Of a stretch of DNA of 64,000 nt, positions 1 through 12,639 are shown piece by piece. The notes under the pieces were generated by a model. The model worked only from the letters and a program-made list of their open reading frames with translations. It was not told where the DNA came from and did no database searches. The translations under genes and the position numbers were made by a program. How positions within the stretch are numbered: the stretch's first letter is position 1; each line of letters starts with the position of its first letter. The stretch lies in assembly GCA_932521035.1 (NCBI GenBank), contig OW051497.1, positions 434,001 through 498,000 on the forward strand, given 5' to 3'. This stretch comes from Oscheius dolichura. Its lineage: Eukaryota > Nematoda > Chromadorea > Rhabditida > Rhabditidae.

Positions 1-2030
1 GCCAACCCGGAATTACCCCTGGATAAATAAAGCAAAAGAATTTGGACATATTTTGCGAGCAGGGGAGTCAAACTTTCGACCACGATAACCAATTTTTTTG
101 TGTTTTTGCCCGTGTTTCGTTGTTTCTGCCGTTCCTGATACTAGCTACCTTTCCGAACGTTGGCCACTCTGTTAGAGCAGCTCATAAGCTCTTGAATAAG
201 TCCAAAAAATACAAAAAATGTATCCTTCGGTAGTTACCTGTCATCCTTTGAGATAGGTGACCGGCTATAATCGAGGAATTGCTCGGTCCCAGAACTATAG
301 TCTGGACTTTCCGCCACTGCGCTAAGCAGTGCGGTGAATTCAAGGGGATAGGCGTCCGTTATACGCTCGGGGGAGTACCCAGGCCTCGGTTATGATATTC
401 TAATCCGGTATTTAGGGGTTATCGAGTACGCCGAGCAAGGTGGCAGTGTCTAAATATCATGATAGCCATCTAAAGAGCACATAAACGGATTTATTTATTT
501 TATCCGTGGTAACAACATTTTCTGACATCACGCACGTTTTCAGGGACCTCAAATTACCCTAGAAAACATCTCAGAAAAAAAGCAAAAAAGATTGCCCTCG
601 AGCGGATCCGAACCATCGACCCCGTTACGCACGTCACGCGCGCGTTTGGCTGTCCCACGTTTTTTGAATGCTCTCTAGTATTTTAAAAGTTGGCTATTCT
701 TGTAGAGCAGCTTGTGAGCTTTCGAATGACATAAAAAATATAAAAAAATGTTCCTTCGCTGTTTGACTAACATTCGTAAGCGAATGCAGCTTTAATCACG
801 AGGATATGTTTTGTCCCAGAACTATAGTCTGGACTTTCCGCCACTGCGCTAAGCAGTGCGGTGAATTCAAGGGGATAGGCGTCCGTTATAAGTTCGGGGA
901 AGTATGTCGACCTCGGTTATGATATTCTAATCAGGTATTTAGGGGTTTTCAAGTGCCCTGAGCAAGATGCCAGTGTTCAAATTTCACTAGAACTGACAGA
1001 AGCGCTAATTTTTCGGTCAGCGATTTTCTCGAAGTTAAACTAATTTTTTGAACATCGGCAACGTTATCAGCGGCCTCAAATTACCTTAGAACACCTCTCA
1101 GAAAAAAAGCAAAAAAGATTGCCCGGGAGCGGATCCGAACCATCGATTCCGTGACGCAGTTTGCACGCGTTAGGCTGTCCCACGTTTTCTAAATGCTCTC
1201 TAGTATTTTAAAAGCTGGTTATTCTTATAGAGCACCTTGTAAGCTTTTAGATGGTATAAAAAAAATCCAAAAAATGTTTCCTCGTTCCCTTACCTAGCAC
1301 CTTTTGAGACAAGTGCCTGGTTATTTTCGAGGATCGGTACTATAGACCGAACTGTTCGCCACTGCGCTAAGTAGTGCGGTGAATTCAAGGGGATAGGCGT
1401 CCGTTATAAGCTCGGGAGAGTATGTCTACCACGGTTATGATATTCTAACCCGATATTTAGGGGTATTTGAGTACTCTGAGCAAGATGTCAGTGTCTAAAT
1501 TTCATGATAGCCATCCAAAGAGCACATAAACGGATTTAGTTATTTTTTCCGTGGTAACAACATTTTCTGACATCCCGCGCGTTTTCAGGGACCTCAAATT
1601 ACCCTAGAAAACATCTCAGAAAAAAAGCAAAAAAGATTGCCCCCGAGCGGATCCGAACCATCGACCCCGTTACGCACGTCACGCGCGCCGTTGGCAGTCG
1701 AATGTTTTTTGGATGCTTTCTAGTATTTCAAAAGTTGGTTATTCTTATAGAGCACCTTGTGAGCTTTCGAATGACATTAAAAAATATAAAAAATGTTCCT
1801 TCGTCCGTTTACTAACATTCGTAAGCGAATGCAGCTTTAATAACGAGGATATGTTCAGTCCCAGAACTATAGTCTGGACTTTCCGCCACTGCGCTAAGCA
1901 GTGCGGTGAATTCAAGGGGATAGGCGTCCGTTATAAGCTCGGGGGAGTACTCAGGCCTCGGTTATGATATTCTAATCCGGTATTTAGGGGTTATCGAGTA
2001 CGCCGAGCAAGGTGGCAGTGTTCAAATTTA
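1..2030. repeat. Tandem satellite, about 527-bp monomer, four copies
   Basis: The same block recurs four times. The conserved anchor around an EcoRI site and a CACTGC...GCAGTG inverted repeat starts near 315, 842, 1360 and 1887, giving periods of 527, 518 and 527 bp. A second shared block (BamHI-like site followed by an acc-atcga motif) recurs near 602, 1129 and 1647. Monomers 1 and 3 resemble each other more than they resemble monomers 2 and 4 in the segments 220-290/1275-1340 and 465-570/1507-1615, so the array looks like an A-B-A-B dimeric higher-order repeat with a period of about 1,045 bp. The array runs off the left edge. No long ORF is conserved between monomers, so the short ORFs here are not genes. 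Confidence 0.95.
560..690 (-). other. tRNA-like B-box module inside the satellite monomer
   Basis: Read on the minus strand, each monomer contains GGTTCGGATCC, one base from the polymerase III B-box consensus. It is followed within about 20 nt by a T-run (TTTTTTGC) of terminator type. An A-box-like stretch (GCCAAACGCG or GCCTAACGCG) lies about 40 nt upstream. The seven-base acceptor stem needed for a working tRNA is not present, so this is at most a tRNA-derived or SINE-like module. Equivalent copies lie near 1085-1215 and 1605-1735. Confidence 0.4.
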
Positions 2031-2073
2031 ATGAAAATGAAAACAGCCGGGATACTTTTGTTATATGTAATTT

Positions 2074-5000
2074 TTACGAGCTAGGTTGGTTTGTTTCAAG
2101 CATAGTGATTGGTTTCAAAAGGTTTCGGTTGGTTTCAAACATAGTGAGCAGGATTGAGATGTCCCCATGAAACATAAATAGCGCCTGGTATTGAAAAGAA
2201 GCATGAAAATATTGGGTGTTTGGCTGAGTCAAACATGGTCCACCTGCTGTTCTCATAGAAAGCTCTAAGGTTTAGCGAAATTAAAAGAAATGAAAAGAAA
2301 CATGCAACAACGCTTACTGCTGATGAACGTCTTCTTGGTTCCCCTGTCCAAGCGGCTCCTCTTGGTTTCATCTGATTCTCCTTTAGGTGTAGAAGTGGCC
2401 CGGGGTTTGAGATCTACATGCCAAGCAAATTTAGCGATAGAAGGAGAAGACACTTACAATCTAGTTCCAACTCATTGCTACATGCTCTAGTTGAATCGAA
2501 AGTGGAATCACGACCACTGTCCACTGAAAGAGAGAAGAAAGTAGGAGGATAGAATTGTGTGAAAAGAAAAGAAATGAAAAGAAGCATCATCCCCAACATG
2601 CTGATCGCCACGAGAAACAACACCGTGTTGCCCACCATTTATGGCAATAGATATAGAAGTATCGCCTGTTTGTAAGTCATCCACCGAGGCGGAAGTATGA
2701 TGCGATGCGTCGGCATTACGCTGGAGCCGTACGCCTTGCATTAGAGAAGCGACGTCTATATATATTCACGTAACCAAGGATTGTGTTTAGTTAGTTTTGA
2801 ACTAAAAATAGACAAGGGGATATACTATACCTGCTGAGGGGTAGTCATCTACTGGGCTGGCTGTCTCCGCCCGGGTATCCACTAAATTCAGTGTAGACAT
2901 CGGGGATTTCGAGTTGGGTGACTTCATTTCAACCTAGAAAGGTTGTAAATTAAATAAATATATATTGTAGAGTAACTCATACCTCCTTCATGTATTTCTT
3001 AATATCCTCGTCTGTTTCCGCCGAGAAGGGGTTGGGTGCGTATAGTTGACGATAAACCTGGAAAGTAAGCTATGAAATGGCCCAACCGTCTTTAAAACTG
3101 GATAAATATTGAAATAGAGCAAGGTTTTCTTATTATCTGATAGAAAACAACAATTGAGATGAGTGTACTCTTATCAGGAGCTGGTGGTCATTGTTTTTAA
3201 GAAAAAGGACGTAAAAAGATCCAGCAGACAGCCTTTTCATCATCTCGTTAAAAGGCGATTGTTTCTTGATAAACCGGTAAAATTTAAAAAAGGCAGCTTG
3301 GTATTTCCATAGCTTAGAAATTGGCATAAAAACAACAAATCAGCTCCAGAATCCTCCGGGATAAATTCAAAATTGTAAGAATTACCTGAGCATTGTGCTG
3401 CTGATGCCTGTTGATAATTCCTTTACTAGCTGTTCCAATAAGCACTGATCTATCAGCCGGACCAGTAATTCCATCGTTATCCGGTTTAATATCCCTCAAA
3501 TCTTCATAAGTAGACGCATCTAAGATGACGCTTTGTGGACCGGCTGAAGTTTTCCCGGACAATCGATTCTCCTAAAAGCGAGAAAATGAAAAATGAAAAG
3601 CAAAGCGTAATCCTACCTTTATTTTCTGTTGGCGTTCCTTGAATTCCTTTGGATTTGTTGACATCGGACTGAATTGATGAGCACTGACGATCTTCACTGG
3701 TGTACCATTCGCAGATTGAGACGTGGCGTCTTGCACCCACTAAATTAGTAGAATCAGGGGAAAATTGAAGCCAATTCACGTACTTTTGTTATCCTTTTAG
3801 GGCAATCTGTATTGGTTTCCAAGATCTCTATCTTTTGGTAGGCATTGGGACTGTTCAGCCACCTGGAGCGCTCCTGCTCTCGACGAAGGATGGCCAGCTT
3901 GTGGGCAATGATGGATTCGTGGTCGGACTCATCTAACTGTAAAAGAAAATTTGTTTTAATAAAATAATACATTATAAATGGATGTGAGAAGTCCTTTTTT
4001 CAAAGAAAAACATTAAAAATCCAAGAATGTTAACGCCGATAAATAACCTGGCTATTTGCCAGCTAGCAGCTGTTTAAAGGACTGTCTGCCTTCGCGACAA
4101 GATAATTAATGTCTAGCTGTCCAGAATAAGGAAAAACTCACAGCTCCAACAGAACAAGCAGCTGGGGGGACGGCTACATCGCTGGTAACATACATAGATT
4201 GGGTAAATTGGCATCTTGGCTTCAACTGAGGTTGCTTGTACAGGTGGCCGGTGCGTAATCCCTTGAATAAACAAATTTATGAAAATTCTTTCCGTTACCT
4301 GATGATCCAAAAACCTCATCCAGGCTTCCCATTCGATTTCGAAGGTTTTTGATTGGAAAGAGGCTGGTTTGATGGGGGAACGGAGGCCAGCTACCCCATT
4401 TCGGGTCCTGTGATGTTTCCTGGCGACTTCTTCGTCAGTTTGGATCAGATTCGTAATTCCCGCCTTGGCAGCTCGGAGCTGAACAAGTTTAAGTTCTAAT
4501 TCAATTAGAAAGTGCACCTGCGTTTCACATGCAGTTATCAGATTCTGGGCAATGTACAAGACTTCCTCGACAGTCTCGCCCACAGCTATGAAGCCACGAT
4601 TCCTCAAAAGGACAACGTTCTCCTCCCCCAGACACTTCGTAATAGAATGAATTTCTTCTTCTTCATCCAAATTACCCTGAAAGGACATCGTTTTTTCCTC
4701 GTTGCAAGACGCAAAAATGTCAGATTGCGGTCGCCCATGACAAATGAGAACAAGGGATGACGGATTAGGGAGAAGATTGACTGCTCGGAATGAAACTGAC
4801 CGCAGAGTCATAACAATTCACTGTTCCTAGATTTAACGCCTCGGGACAGAGGCGAAGAAGGCCACAATTCATGCTGGCCACAGCTGCCACCAGGGCTGAG
4901 TGCAGCTGGAGGATGCAGGAGGTCCCGGGACGAGAGGCATGGATGGTCGAGTGGAGGTTTAGAATATTCTTAAAAGTCTCCATAATCCAAAATTGGAAGT

Positions 5001-6025
5001 TTACTGTACCTGGCTAACACCAAGTCGAGAATTTCCGGGATCTATGACGTCTCCGTTGGGTTTGACCTTGATAATACTGCTGGCAGAGACCTCATGAAAG
5101 AGAAGGCCGAACGGATTGATTAGGATCTCCTCATTCTCACTGGGAATACGGTACTGAACAATTTCAGAACTGTTAAAAAACAAGTGAGCATACCGAGAGG
5201 TGGTTAAGGAATCCCTGCACCCACTGGAACATATCAGCAAGCCGACAGAAGCAGGCCATTTTATTCCTCAGAACTCTTTCCTGCTTGGAGACGTTTTCGT
5301 TATTATTCAGATCTGCGATTGGTATCGGCGGAAGACCTGGAATTTCCTATTTGAATTAACGGCTGACCCCTTCCGTCCCGCTCTCCAGCCAACCCTTATC
5401 CACTTCATCTTGTCGCCGGGCTGTGACAGTCATAAAACAAGCTAATCTGCCTCTCGAAACCCAAATATTATTCTACGGGTCTTTATTCAAGGACATGGGA
5501 GGACAATAATTAGAGGCAGCTGCTGCATATCATCGTTTAGGACCTACCTATATTATGAATGCTGTTGTAGGAGAGGGCGCGATGAGGGGTAGTTAATTCG
5601 GAGAGCTTATATTGTAATTTCAGATGTTCTGGTTCACTTCGAGCAACTTCTGATTCATTTTTGATAACCTGAAGATTTTAAAACCTGATTTAAAAACGAT
5701 CTTCTCACATTTTCCAGTTCTTTGAGGAATCCTTTCGACTCCAAAACTTGTTGAACTCTCTTGCGACGTTCCATTTCAGAGAGGTCTTCCTGGAATATAA
5801 TTTGTAGCACCTTTTCAAACTCCTTTCCCCCGGGGAGAACACAATTTCGTCATAAAAAGTGCAAATAGCGTTGCAATTATCTGTTGTTCAGAAGTACTAA
5901 AGGAACACCGCCCGCGTTCTTTCATTCCTTACCTTGATGACGGCCGGACGTTGCAAATCTTTGATATATTCTGGACTATCCGGGTCGAAGAGCAGGGGCC
6001 GCTCGCGCTCTTGGCGCATGCTCAT
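2074..6025 (-). CDS. add-1: Adducin (membrane-skeleton protein), 17 exons
   Basis: Adducin caps actin barbed ends and recruits spectrin to actin at the plasma membrane. The reading frame holds through these exons (minus order): 6025-5933, 5789-5709, 5668-5548, 5336-5194, 5153-5010, 4968-4801, 4676-4299, 4261-4142, 3936-3784, 3739-3617, 3571-3386, 3057-2983, 2933-2831, 2734-2636, 2523-2458, 2413-2318 and 2264-2074. The N-terminal head has the family stretch DLQRPAVIK. It is followed by the class II aldolase-like domain (INPFGLLFHEVSASS, LHSTIHASRPG, LLRNRGFIAVGE). The neck contains SAGPQS and VLIGTASKGII. The last exons hold a basic KKTF segment resembling the MARCKS-like tail. Length of about 775 residues fits adducins. 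Several introns are 40-51 nt. A ttttcag acceptor lies 3 nt before the ATG. The end of the last exon is uncertain, because it could splice further. Confidence 0.93.
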
Positions 6026-6029
6026 CCTC

Positions 6030-9000
6030 TGAAAAGAAGTGACTGTATCTTGGGAGAAATAAGAAGAATACGGTAATCATCATTAAAGGAAAAGTAGGAG
6101 GAATAATTTGTCAGGATTTCTGTTAATTTGCAATTCCTCTCCATGAATATTCCTAGATGATTCAAAAGGAAGGAAAGTGGGCGGATTGTTTAGGGAACTC
6201 TGCCATATTTACTAAGGACGATAAAAGCTAGGGAAGTCCCCAAAATGGTCATCATTATATGGACTTTGAGAGAGAAATTGACAACGGAAGAACGTCGCCT
6301 TGGAGTGAGTAATACAAGCGACACCGTCCGACCGGAGGGAGCCGTCAGTATTTTAAGGTTAAAGCGACAAATGTTATCAATATTTTCACCAAAAAAGGGA
6401 ACAGACAGCGCCGAGATATGAAGAAGACTCGAGACGTGTGAATATGTTCCCGCCACTAGACATAAAACGGGGAAAAAACTTCGACGCTCGAGTGACGATG
6501 ACGAACGGCTAATCTTATGTTTCCAAGTAAATGTGGGGAGTTGTTTGCTTTAATCCAATCGGAATCAATTTTAAAGGGTGTAGTAGTAATTTAGGTAGCG
6601 GCATAGTGGGCTATACATCATGAGAGTAATTAACAAGGAGCGCAGAGACGAGAAAAAGAGAAGGAGAGCGAAGTTTGTCCGTGTGTTTGCCCAAATATGG
6701 CCAGAGTTTTTTTGAGTAAAGATTTTGGCATTTGGAGCGGCGTGTACAAGCGCAATGTGCTCATAGGCAAGGGCAAACAGACAGATTTATTGACAGTTCC
6801 CATAGGAAGCTGATCGATTTGGCGATCGGCTCAGACGACGATCGTCAGCTTCTAACTGATTACCGTCGCATTTGTCGGCCCCTCCGCCTCTCTTCCGCCC
6901 CCGTGAAGCCGGGTGGTCTCATTAATATTCAACGAGGAGCCATTCCTCGTTTTGGAAAAGAACACACGTGGATTTAATTAGTCTCTCGAAAAAAGAACAG
7001 GGAAAAAAGGTCGCAACTGCTAGGAAACAGCGAACATTAATCGTTATCTCTGTATTGTCTCCAAATATCTGATAACGGTGCCTCCAGCCGGCGGCGCTTT
7101 ACTGCCGGTTTGGAAACTGTTTACCCAATATTTCGACAACAAAACATTTTATCATTTGGCAAATAGAAAGAAGAAATCGAATTTCTATCCATGGCAGGTC
7201 GGAGGAGCATAAAACGGGGGAAAACAGTCTCTAGTTCTTAAAATTAGGGGAATTTAAAGTTCTCCTTGGTTTATGCTTTCCTTTAAAAGGCTATAATATT
7301 CAAAAAAGGCAAAAATATGATCTAGTTTGAGGTGTACCTAAGCAATCAACGAACCCGTGTTACTTCTAGCGATTAACAAAGGAGCGGCACCCCGAACCTG
7401 ACCAAAAAACTGCCACAAATATGGTAGAGAATCTCCTAAATGGAAGAAGGATTGCCCCGTGAGAGACTCCACCAATACTGCCCCCAGAAAAAACTAGAGA
7501 AAAGCAATATTCCCAACGGGTCCCTCGCCGTCCTTCTTCTTCTAAAATATGAGACCGCCACTTGAAAAGTTCAGAATTCACACGCCATGTGAACACATCA
7601 TCGCCGAGTTTGAAACTCGAAGGAGAGCGCGGGAGAGAGAAAGAGCAAGTGCTCGAGTGGCCTACTGCAGGGCGTCCCCCTTCAATAATGAAACGAAGTT
7701 AGGTGGGCCAACACACAGAATGCCCTGGAAAAAAAGGAAGGGGTAAGGAAGCAAATCTGGGGTCTATAGAGGGGTGAACGGCAGAACATCTTATCATTTC
7801 AGGGGAGGAAAGTAATAGGCTTACACGTGTATGCAACCATTATCAGGGAGAAAGGGGCAAAATGGTCCTTCTGTCTCACAAATGGTTACAGTCCCGGCTA
7901 TCCGGGTAATTTTAGCTCTATGGGTAGTTAAATCCCGTGGCGAACAGCAGTAGCCAAGACAGAAAAAAGTACGGCCAAGGGCAGCAGTGTTTGCCTAATC
8001 TTAATGAGGCAGCCGAGTATCAAATTCGCGCCCAAGACAAGGGTAAGCAGGCGTTTTTTGTCTTTCACTGGTGGGTGAAAAGAGTTGATTGAATTTTTTT
8101 CCAATCTTCAAGGAGGGCGAGATTGGATTTCAGAAGGAGCTTTCTGGAATGAATGCTAATTTCATGTGCAATGGAAAATAATGAGTGGATCCTATTTTAG
8201 CGCCTGGTGAAGGTCATCGAAGTTTAGGGACTTAGTCCGGCGCGGGGGAGATAGTATCAGAGGAAAACTGATCCATCAACGGTCTCAACCGTGAAAAATT
8301 ATCACATTTTTGGTTGAAAAGAGGGTGATTTTATCTTTAGGGTTGAGAATTTGATCCCAGACCAGTGTAAGCGGAGGCAATTACCATTTTTAGCCCCACG
8401 GCTACTATCCCGCCCGAGGATTTTAAATACTCCATTAGGGCGGTACTAATTCAAGTGAGCTTTCAGGGATAGAGGAGACGATTAGCCGGGGGCATTGCAA
8501 ACATCTGTCCTAATTGTGTATTAAATTTCATTTGAAGCGCATTCTTCTCACACCCATGGATAAGAACTGATTTGGTTGTGAAATGGAAAAGGGAGTAGGG
8601 ATAGGGGCAGAATGCGTGTAAACTAGCCGGAAGTCTGCAGAAAACTGGGCCTGGACTTCCACTTCCCCCAGGAGTGTCTAAGGTAAGCGATTTGTTGCGA
8701 AGTGAGCAAAAAAGATGAACGAATTACGTGAGAAGAAGCGGCGGCTACTCGTCTCAACTGGTTTCGGACTAATTACAGCCCAAGGAGAAGCCAAACTATG
8801 ATCCTCCTAGACACATATTACCGCTTCTTTTTGTGTCTAGAGGAAGGTATAGGGCTTCCAGGGTAGACACGAACGCGACTAATGCCTTTGGGAGGAGAGG
8901 AAGAGAGCAGCGCCGATGGAAGCAGGAAAAAAAAGCTTGGAAGGGTTTGAGCAGAACATGAGCAAAGGGCAATCTTGGTCCTCTATGCAAATTGTCCGCG

Positions 9001-11620
9001 GCCATTCTCTAATGCATTCTTCCTCGTTCTTCTTCAAAGAGGGATGGGGGTTAGGAACATGGGTCGGCGCCATATGCTTGGCTGTCGCTAATGATGCACA
9101 AGGTAATCAGAAGAAGGCCGTGAAAAAGGAAGGAAGGGCTGGGGCATCTCCTTAAGACCTAATTTTGGACGCCATGTGGCGCCAAAGGACAGGCGTTGTC
9201 CAACTCAACCCATCACCTTATGTGAACAAAGGAAATTTCCATTTTGGCGCAAAGCGCAGGCGCCTGGTCACAGTCGAGGTTTCTCTGCAAAGAAAAGCAC
9301 ACAGAGAACTGCTCATGGGTAGGGTTAGACTGTCGGAGGATCAAAACAATTTTAGCAGAGACGAAAACAGTGCACTTTTGTGTGTTTAGCCGGTACGAAA
9401 CAGACTTTTTTAATTCCTCCCCCATTTGCCAAGTTTGAAGAGCATAAAATAGCATACGTGTTTCAAACAAACAAATATAAATCGGAACCGTTGTCCGTGT
9501 TTACTGAGCCACTTGCGGCAAGAGATAGAAAACACAGCGGGAGATGCCAAATAGGGTGGTACATTGCGCACCGGCTGGGCAGGTTATGAGTTCAACATTG
9601 TTCATTACCGCTCAAAAATCCTCGGGTAGAATCCGGCGGACACAAGTGTTCCGGTCAAAAAGAAGATTAGGAGGGGATTACCTAGAGATCCGGCAGTATT
9701 AGTCAGTCACGAACTTTGAATTATAAATGACTGGGGTTCGGATTGGGGGAAGATAAGACTCAAATATTTCACACGATATGTTGACTTTTGGATGGTGTGG
9801 ACGCGTAAACTTTCCTATTTCTCTCTGTTTGTTGAGAAGATTAGAGAGAAAAATGGCTCAAATCTGACTAAGGGTACGGGAATCCCCCCTTATCACAACA
9901 ATAGGCGCTAAAAAGGGGGTAATCGTTGTGGCAGCTGGTGACACCTCCGATTGAAGCGTTCGCTGTCACACAGTACGGACAACCCTGTAATTACGAGAAG
10001 AAAAGGGTTCCGTTTGGAAGGGAATTGGCACGTGAGAAAGTGGGAGAATCCCTGTTCCCAGAGGGACAACTGCACCAAGGAGAGGACACACTTTCTACCG
10101 AGGAGAGAGAAGACTTTCCTTTCTGGTTTACCAATTATTTTGAATTCGTTGAGGCCATGAAGAAGAGAGAACACAGCGAACACCGAGATAAGCGTAGTAT
10201 CATGGAAAGAATGCAAGAATATCTGTTGACATTGCGCAAGAATCGTGATCCGTGTACCTTCAACCGGATTCGAAATCAACAAACACTTCAAAAAATTGTT
10301 TCGTGATAGTCGCCCTGTGAAAATGACCACTAGCACCTTTTTATGTTTATAAATAAACAAACAAACGAGACTGACTCCTCCTAGCACCTTTTTATCCCCC
10401 GGTGTAGGGGTAGGCGACTCGTAAAATCGTATAAATAATTCCCTAGCTGGTCAGAAATTTGGGGACCCATAGAGTAAACTCTCCCCTTGCAAAAAGTCTG
10501 ACTCATTGCCATAAAAACTGTATTTCAATCAATGTACCTGTAGGATTTGACGGGATTCGGCTGTCACAGCTGCGGGTGTCATGGTGTGAATTAACCAGAG
10601 TGATGGTTTACGCCCTCCTCTCCAAAAGTATAATCTGGACCCCCGGACATTTCTGTATACGCAATACGATCCGCTTCGATGCATACCCAACAATATATCA
10701 AGCTTCGCCCATATTGCCAGTCTTGTCAAGTGTTTCCCAAATTAGGAGGGAATGATGGATCTTTCGGGTGGGATTTTTGGGGCAATTCCTTCAATTTGGT
10801 CGGATTGGTCGGACTCTAAATAGTTGGCTAATCTTCCAGGACCCGAGGAGATATAACCTAAAAGGTGGCTAGGGAAAAAATAGCGGGATGTACAGATGTT
10901 TATCATAAAGGGAAGACTGTCTGCACCCGGTGGGCGGCCATGATACCTGGGAGATTAATTAGCCCGAAAAGAAAAGTGACGACAACTCCTTTTGTTTATT
11001 AATTTCTAATCTTTTCCCATCTTTCCTTATAATATTTTGCAATTTTGCAAAGATTAAAAAAGCTCATAAAGGTCTCAATGATCACCAAAACAATGTTGAA
11101 TGCGATGAAGTTAGTCATAATTCGAGAAGACTTCTAGACACTACAAATTATAAATAATATTTTGTCACCGGGAGGTTTCTAGGAGACGTGGACTATCAAA
11201 GTAAAGTCTAATCGGGAAGGGCAAGAGAAGCCATACCCAATCCTGGGGAGCAGCTGGGTCTATTACCAGCTCATCTCCAAATAAATGGATTAGAATAGCG
11301 CACTACTAGGAGCCTTAATTTTTACCCTGGGTTGAGTTGACTTTAAACAAATTGAATAGGGACAGAAAGAGAGAAAGAGCGTTTGTCTGGATTAGCGGAC
11401 GTCTCTATATGGAAATGCAGATTATGAGTGACCTTCGTGACAAATGTTGCTATCCCTTAGGGACCTTAAGTGCAGTGCCGTGCAAGAGGTTCGTCCCATC
11501 TCCTGGGATTGACCAGGTAATTCACCAGTCTATTTTTCTTCCAAATTAGAGAATCAATGGCCGATCGGCGGAGGTGCTTCATTCGTTTATTCACTTGATT
11601 CAAGTCTGACACATAGCTAT
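6030..11620. other. Long stretch without a convincing gene
   Basis: This is the 5' side of adducin and the upstream region of the Thr-rich gene. I found no ORF with recognisable protein similarity and no exon chain. The two longest ORFs, 9926-10306 (+, 126 codons) and 9908-10387 (-, 159 codons), overlap on opposite strands and show no motif. GA-rich runs near 6647-6672, 7621-7650 and 11358-11380 could be promoter-type GAGA elements. No transposon ends or tandem repeats are visible. Confidence 0.4.
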
Positions 11621-11625
11621 TTTGG

Positions 11626-11633
11626 TATATAAG
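11626..11633 (+). promoter_or_regulatory. TATA box of the Thr-rich secreted protein gene
   Basis: The sequence TATATAAG lies 37 bp before the ATG at 11663. The expected start site, about 30 bp downstream, leaves a 5' leader of only a few bases. No acceptor-like TTTCAG lies in the leader, unlike the housekeeping genes of this window. Confidence 0.6.
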
Positions 11634-11662
11634 GGGCGGAAAATGAGTGGAGAATATTCCCG

Positions 11663-12610
11663 ATGAAGGTCTCAATTTCTCTTCTTGTGGTGTCTTTGGC
11701 TGTTGGCGGCTGGGCCATGCCGACCACTCCTTCTACAACAACTCTTGGAGGAGATCCGGAAGAACGTATCAAGATAGCTCAAGAAGATCCATCTTCATCC
11801 ACTACCTCCCCGAATCCCGTAAAGACCCAGCAGACCGACTCTACCTCAACCAGCGAGCCTGAGCCCACTCCAGTGAAGTCTCAATCTCTGCCCACGACCC
11901 CTACAACCGAGGAGACTGAAAACATCAGATACAAGAGACAGGCTACCACCTCCACCACTGTTCTCCCTGGAGAAGAGAAGACCCAGACCTGGACTACTCC
12001 TTCCACCACCACTGAGGAGCCCATCGAGAAGTCCGCCTCTACTACTCCTTGCCCTCAGGTAGAACTGGGATTTATTAGCTGTTACTCAGGAATTTTTCAG
12101 GATGAAGAGTGCAAGCAGACCTCTGAGACCAGGGATAAGAGACAGGCTCCAGTGACTTCCACGACAACTGAAATCACTTCTGGAGGAGACAAGGGCCACA
12201 GCTCCACAACCACTACTGAAATCCCCGAAGGAGAGAAGAAAGAGCAATCCTTCCCCTCTTCTACCACGACTGAGGAACCCACTGAGGAGGAGTACCAGGC
12301 CAGGGATAAGAGACAGGCTCCAGTGACTTCCTCGACAACTGAAATCCCTTCTGGAGGAGACAAGGCCCAGAGCTCTACCACCGTCCTTCCTGATGATGAC
12401 CAGAAGAGCACCACTACTGCCGAGCCAGCCAAAGGAGACAAGAGCCAGAGCACTACAGCTACGACATCTCTTCCCACCGAGGAGAAGACGGAACAGTCCA
12501 CTACCACTACTCTCCCCGAAGACAAGAGCCAGCAATCTACTACCACCGTTACCCCCGAAGAGGGCGAAGAATATCCGGGGGAGCTTATAGACGCTGGGTT
12601 GATTTATTGA
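11663..12610 (+). CDS. Secreted Thr/Ser-rich mucin-like protein with repeated KRQ processing sites
   Basis: An ATG after a TATA box opens a 315-codon frame. A signal peptide (residues 1 to about 18, ending GGWAM) is followed by low-complexity STTT, EEP and GGDK stretches. Three basic cleavage sites occur (RYKRQA once, RDKRQAPVTS twice), suggesting furin-type processing into Thr-rich fragments that would be heavily O-glycosylated. The window 12059-12100 begins GTAGAA, ends TTTTTCAG and is 42 nt, the usual intron size here. It is in frame and stop-free, so the frame reads through it, but it is more likely an intron. Splicing would remove 14 residues, including one of the few cysteines. AATAAA lies at 12629-12634, about 20 bp after the stop. 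The function is unknown; a surface, cuticle or gut mucin is plausible. Confidence 0.75.
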   Translation: MKVSISLLVVSLAVGGWAMPTTPSTTTLGGDPEERIKIAQEDPSSSTTSPNPVKTQQTDSTSTSEPEPTPVKSQSLPTTPTTEETENIRYKRQATTSTTVLPGEEKTQTWTTPSTTTEEPIEKSASTTPCPQVELGFISCYSGIFQDEECKQTSETRDKRQAPVTSTTTEITSGGDKGHSSTTTTEIPEGEKKEQSFPSSTTTEEPTEEEYQARDKRQAPVTSSTTEIPSGGDKAQSSTTVLPDDDQKSTTTAEPAKGDKSQSTTATTSLPTEEKTEQSTTTTLPEDKSQQSTTTVTPEEGEEYPGELIDAGLIY

Positions 12611-12639
12611 AATGTAACAATATCATGGAAATAAAGTGT

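Noticed and set aside
1-2030. Hammerhead ribozyme or 5S/U-snRNA gene in the satellite
   Set aside because: The CUGANGA and GAAA core of a hammerhead is absent, and no stretch matches 5S rRNA or snRNA signatures I know.
5154-5193. A 24-nt intron in adducin ending ttaacag
   Set aside because: It leaves a stop right after the junction. The next acceptor, gttcag, gives a 40-nt intron and restores the conserved frame.
9908-10387. 126- and 159-codon overlapping ORFs as genes
   Set aside because: They lie on opposite strands over the same bases and show no motif, signal peptide or splice sites with conserved joins.
12086-12546. Two 149-codon minus-strand ORFs
   Set aside because: They are shadows of the low-complexity STTT/EEP repeats of the Thr-rich gene on the plus strand.
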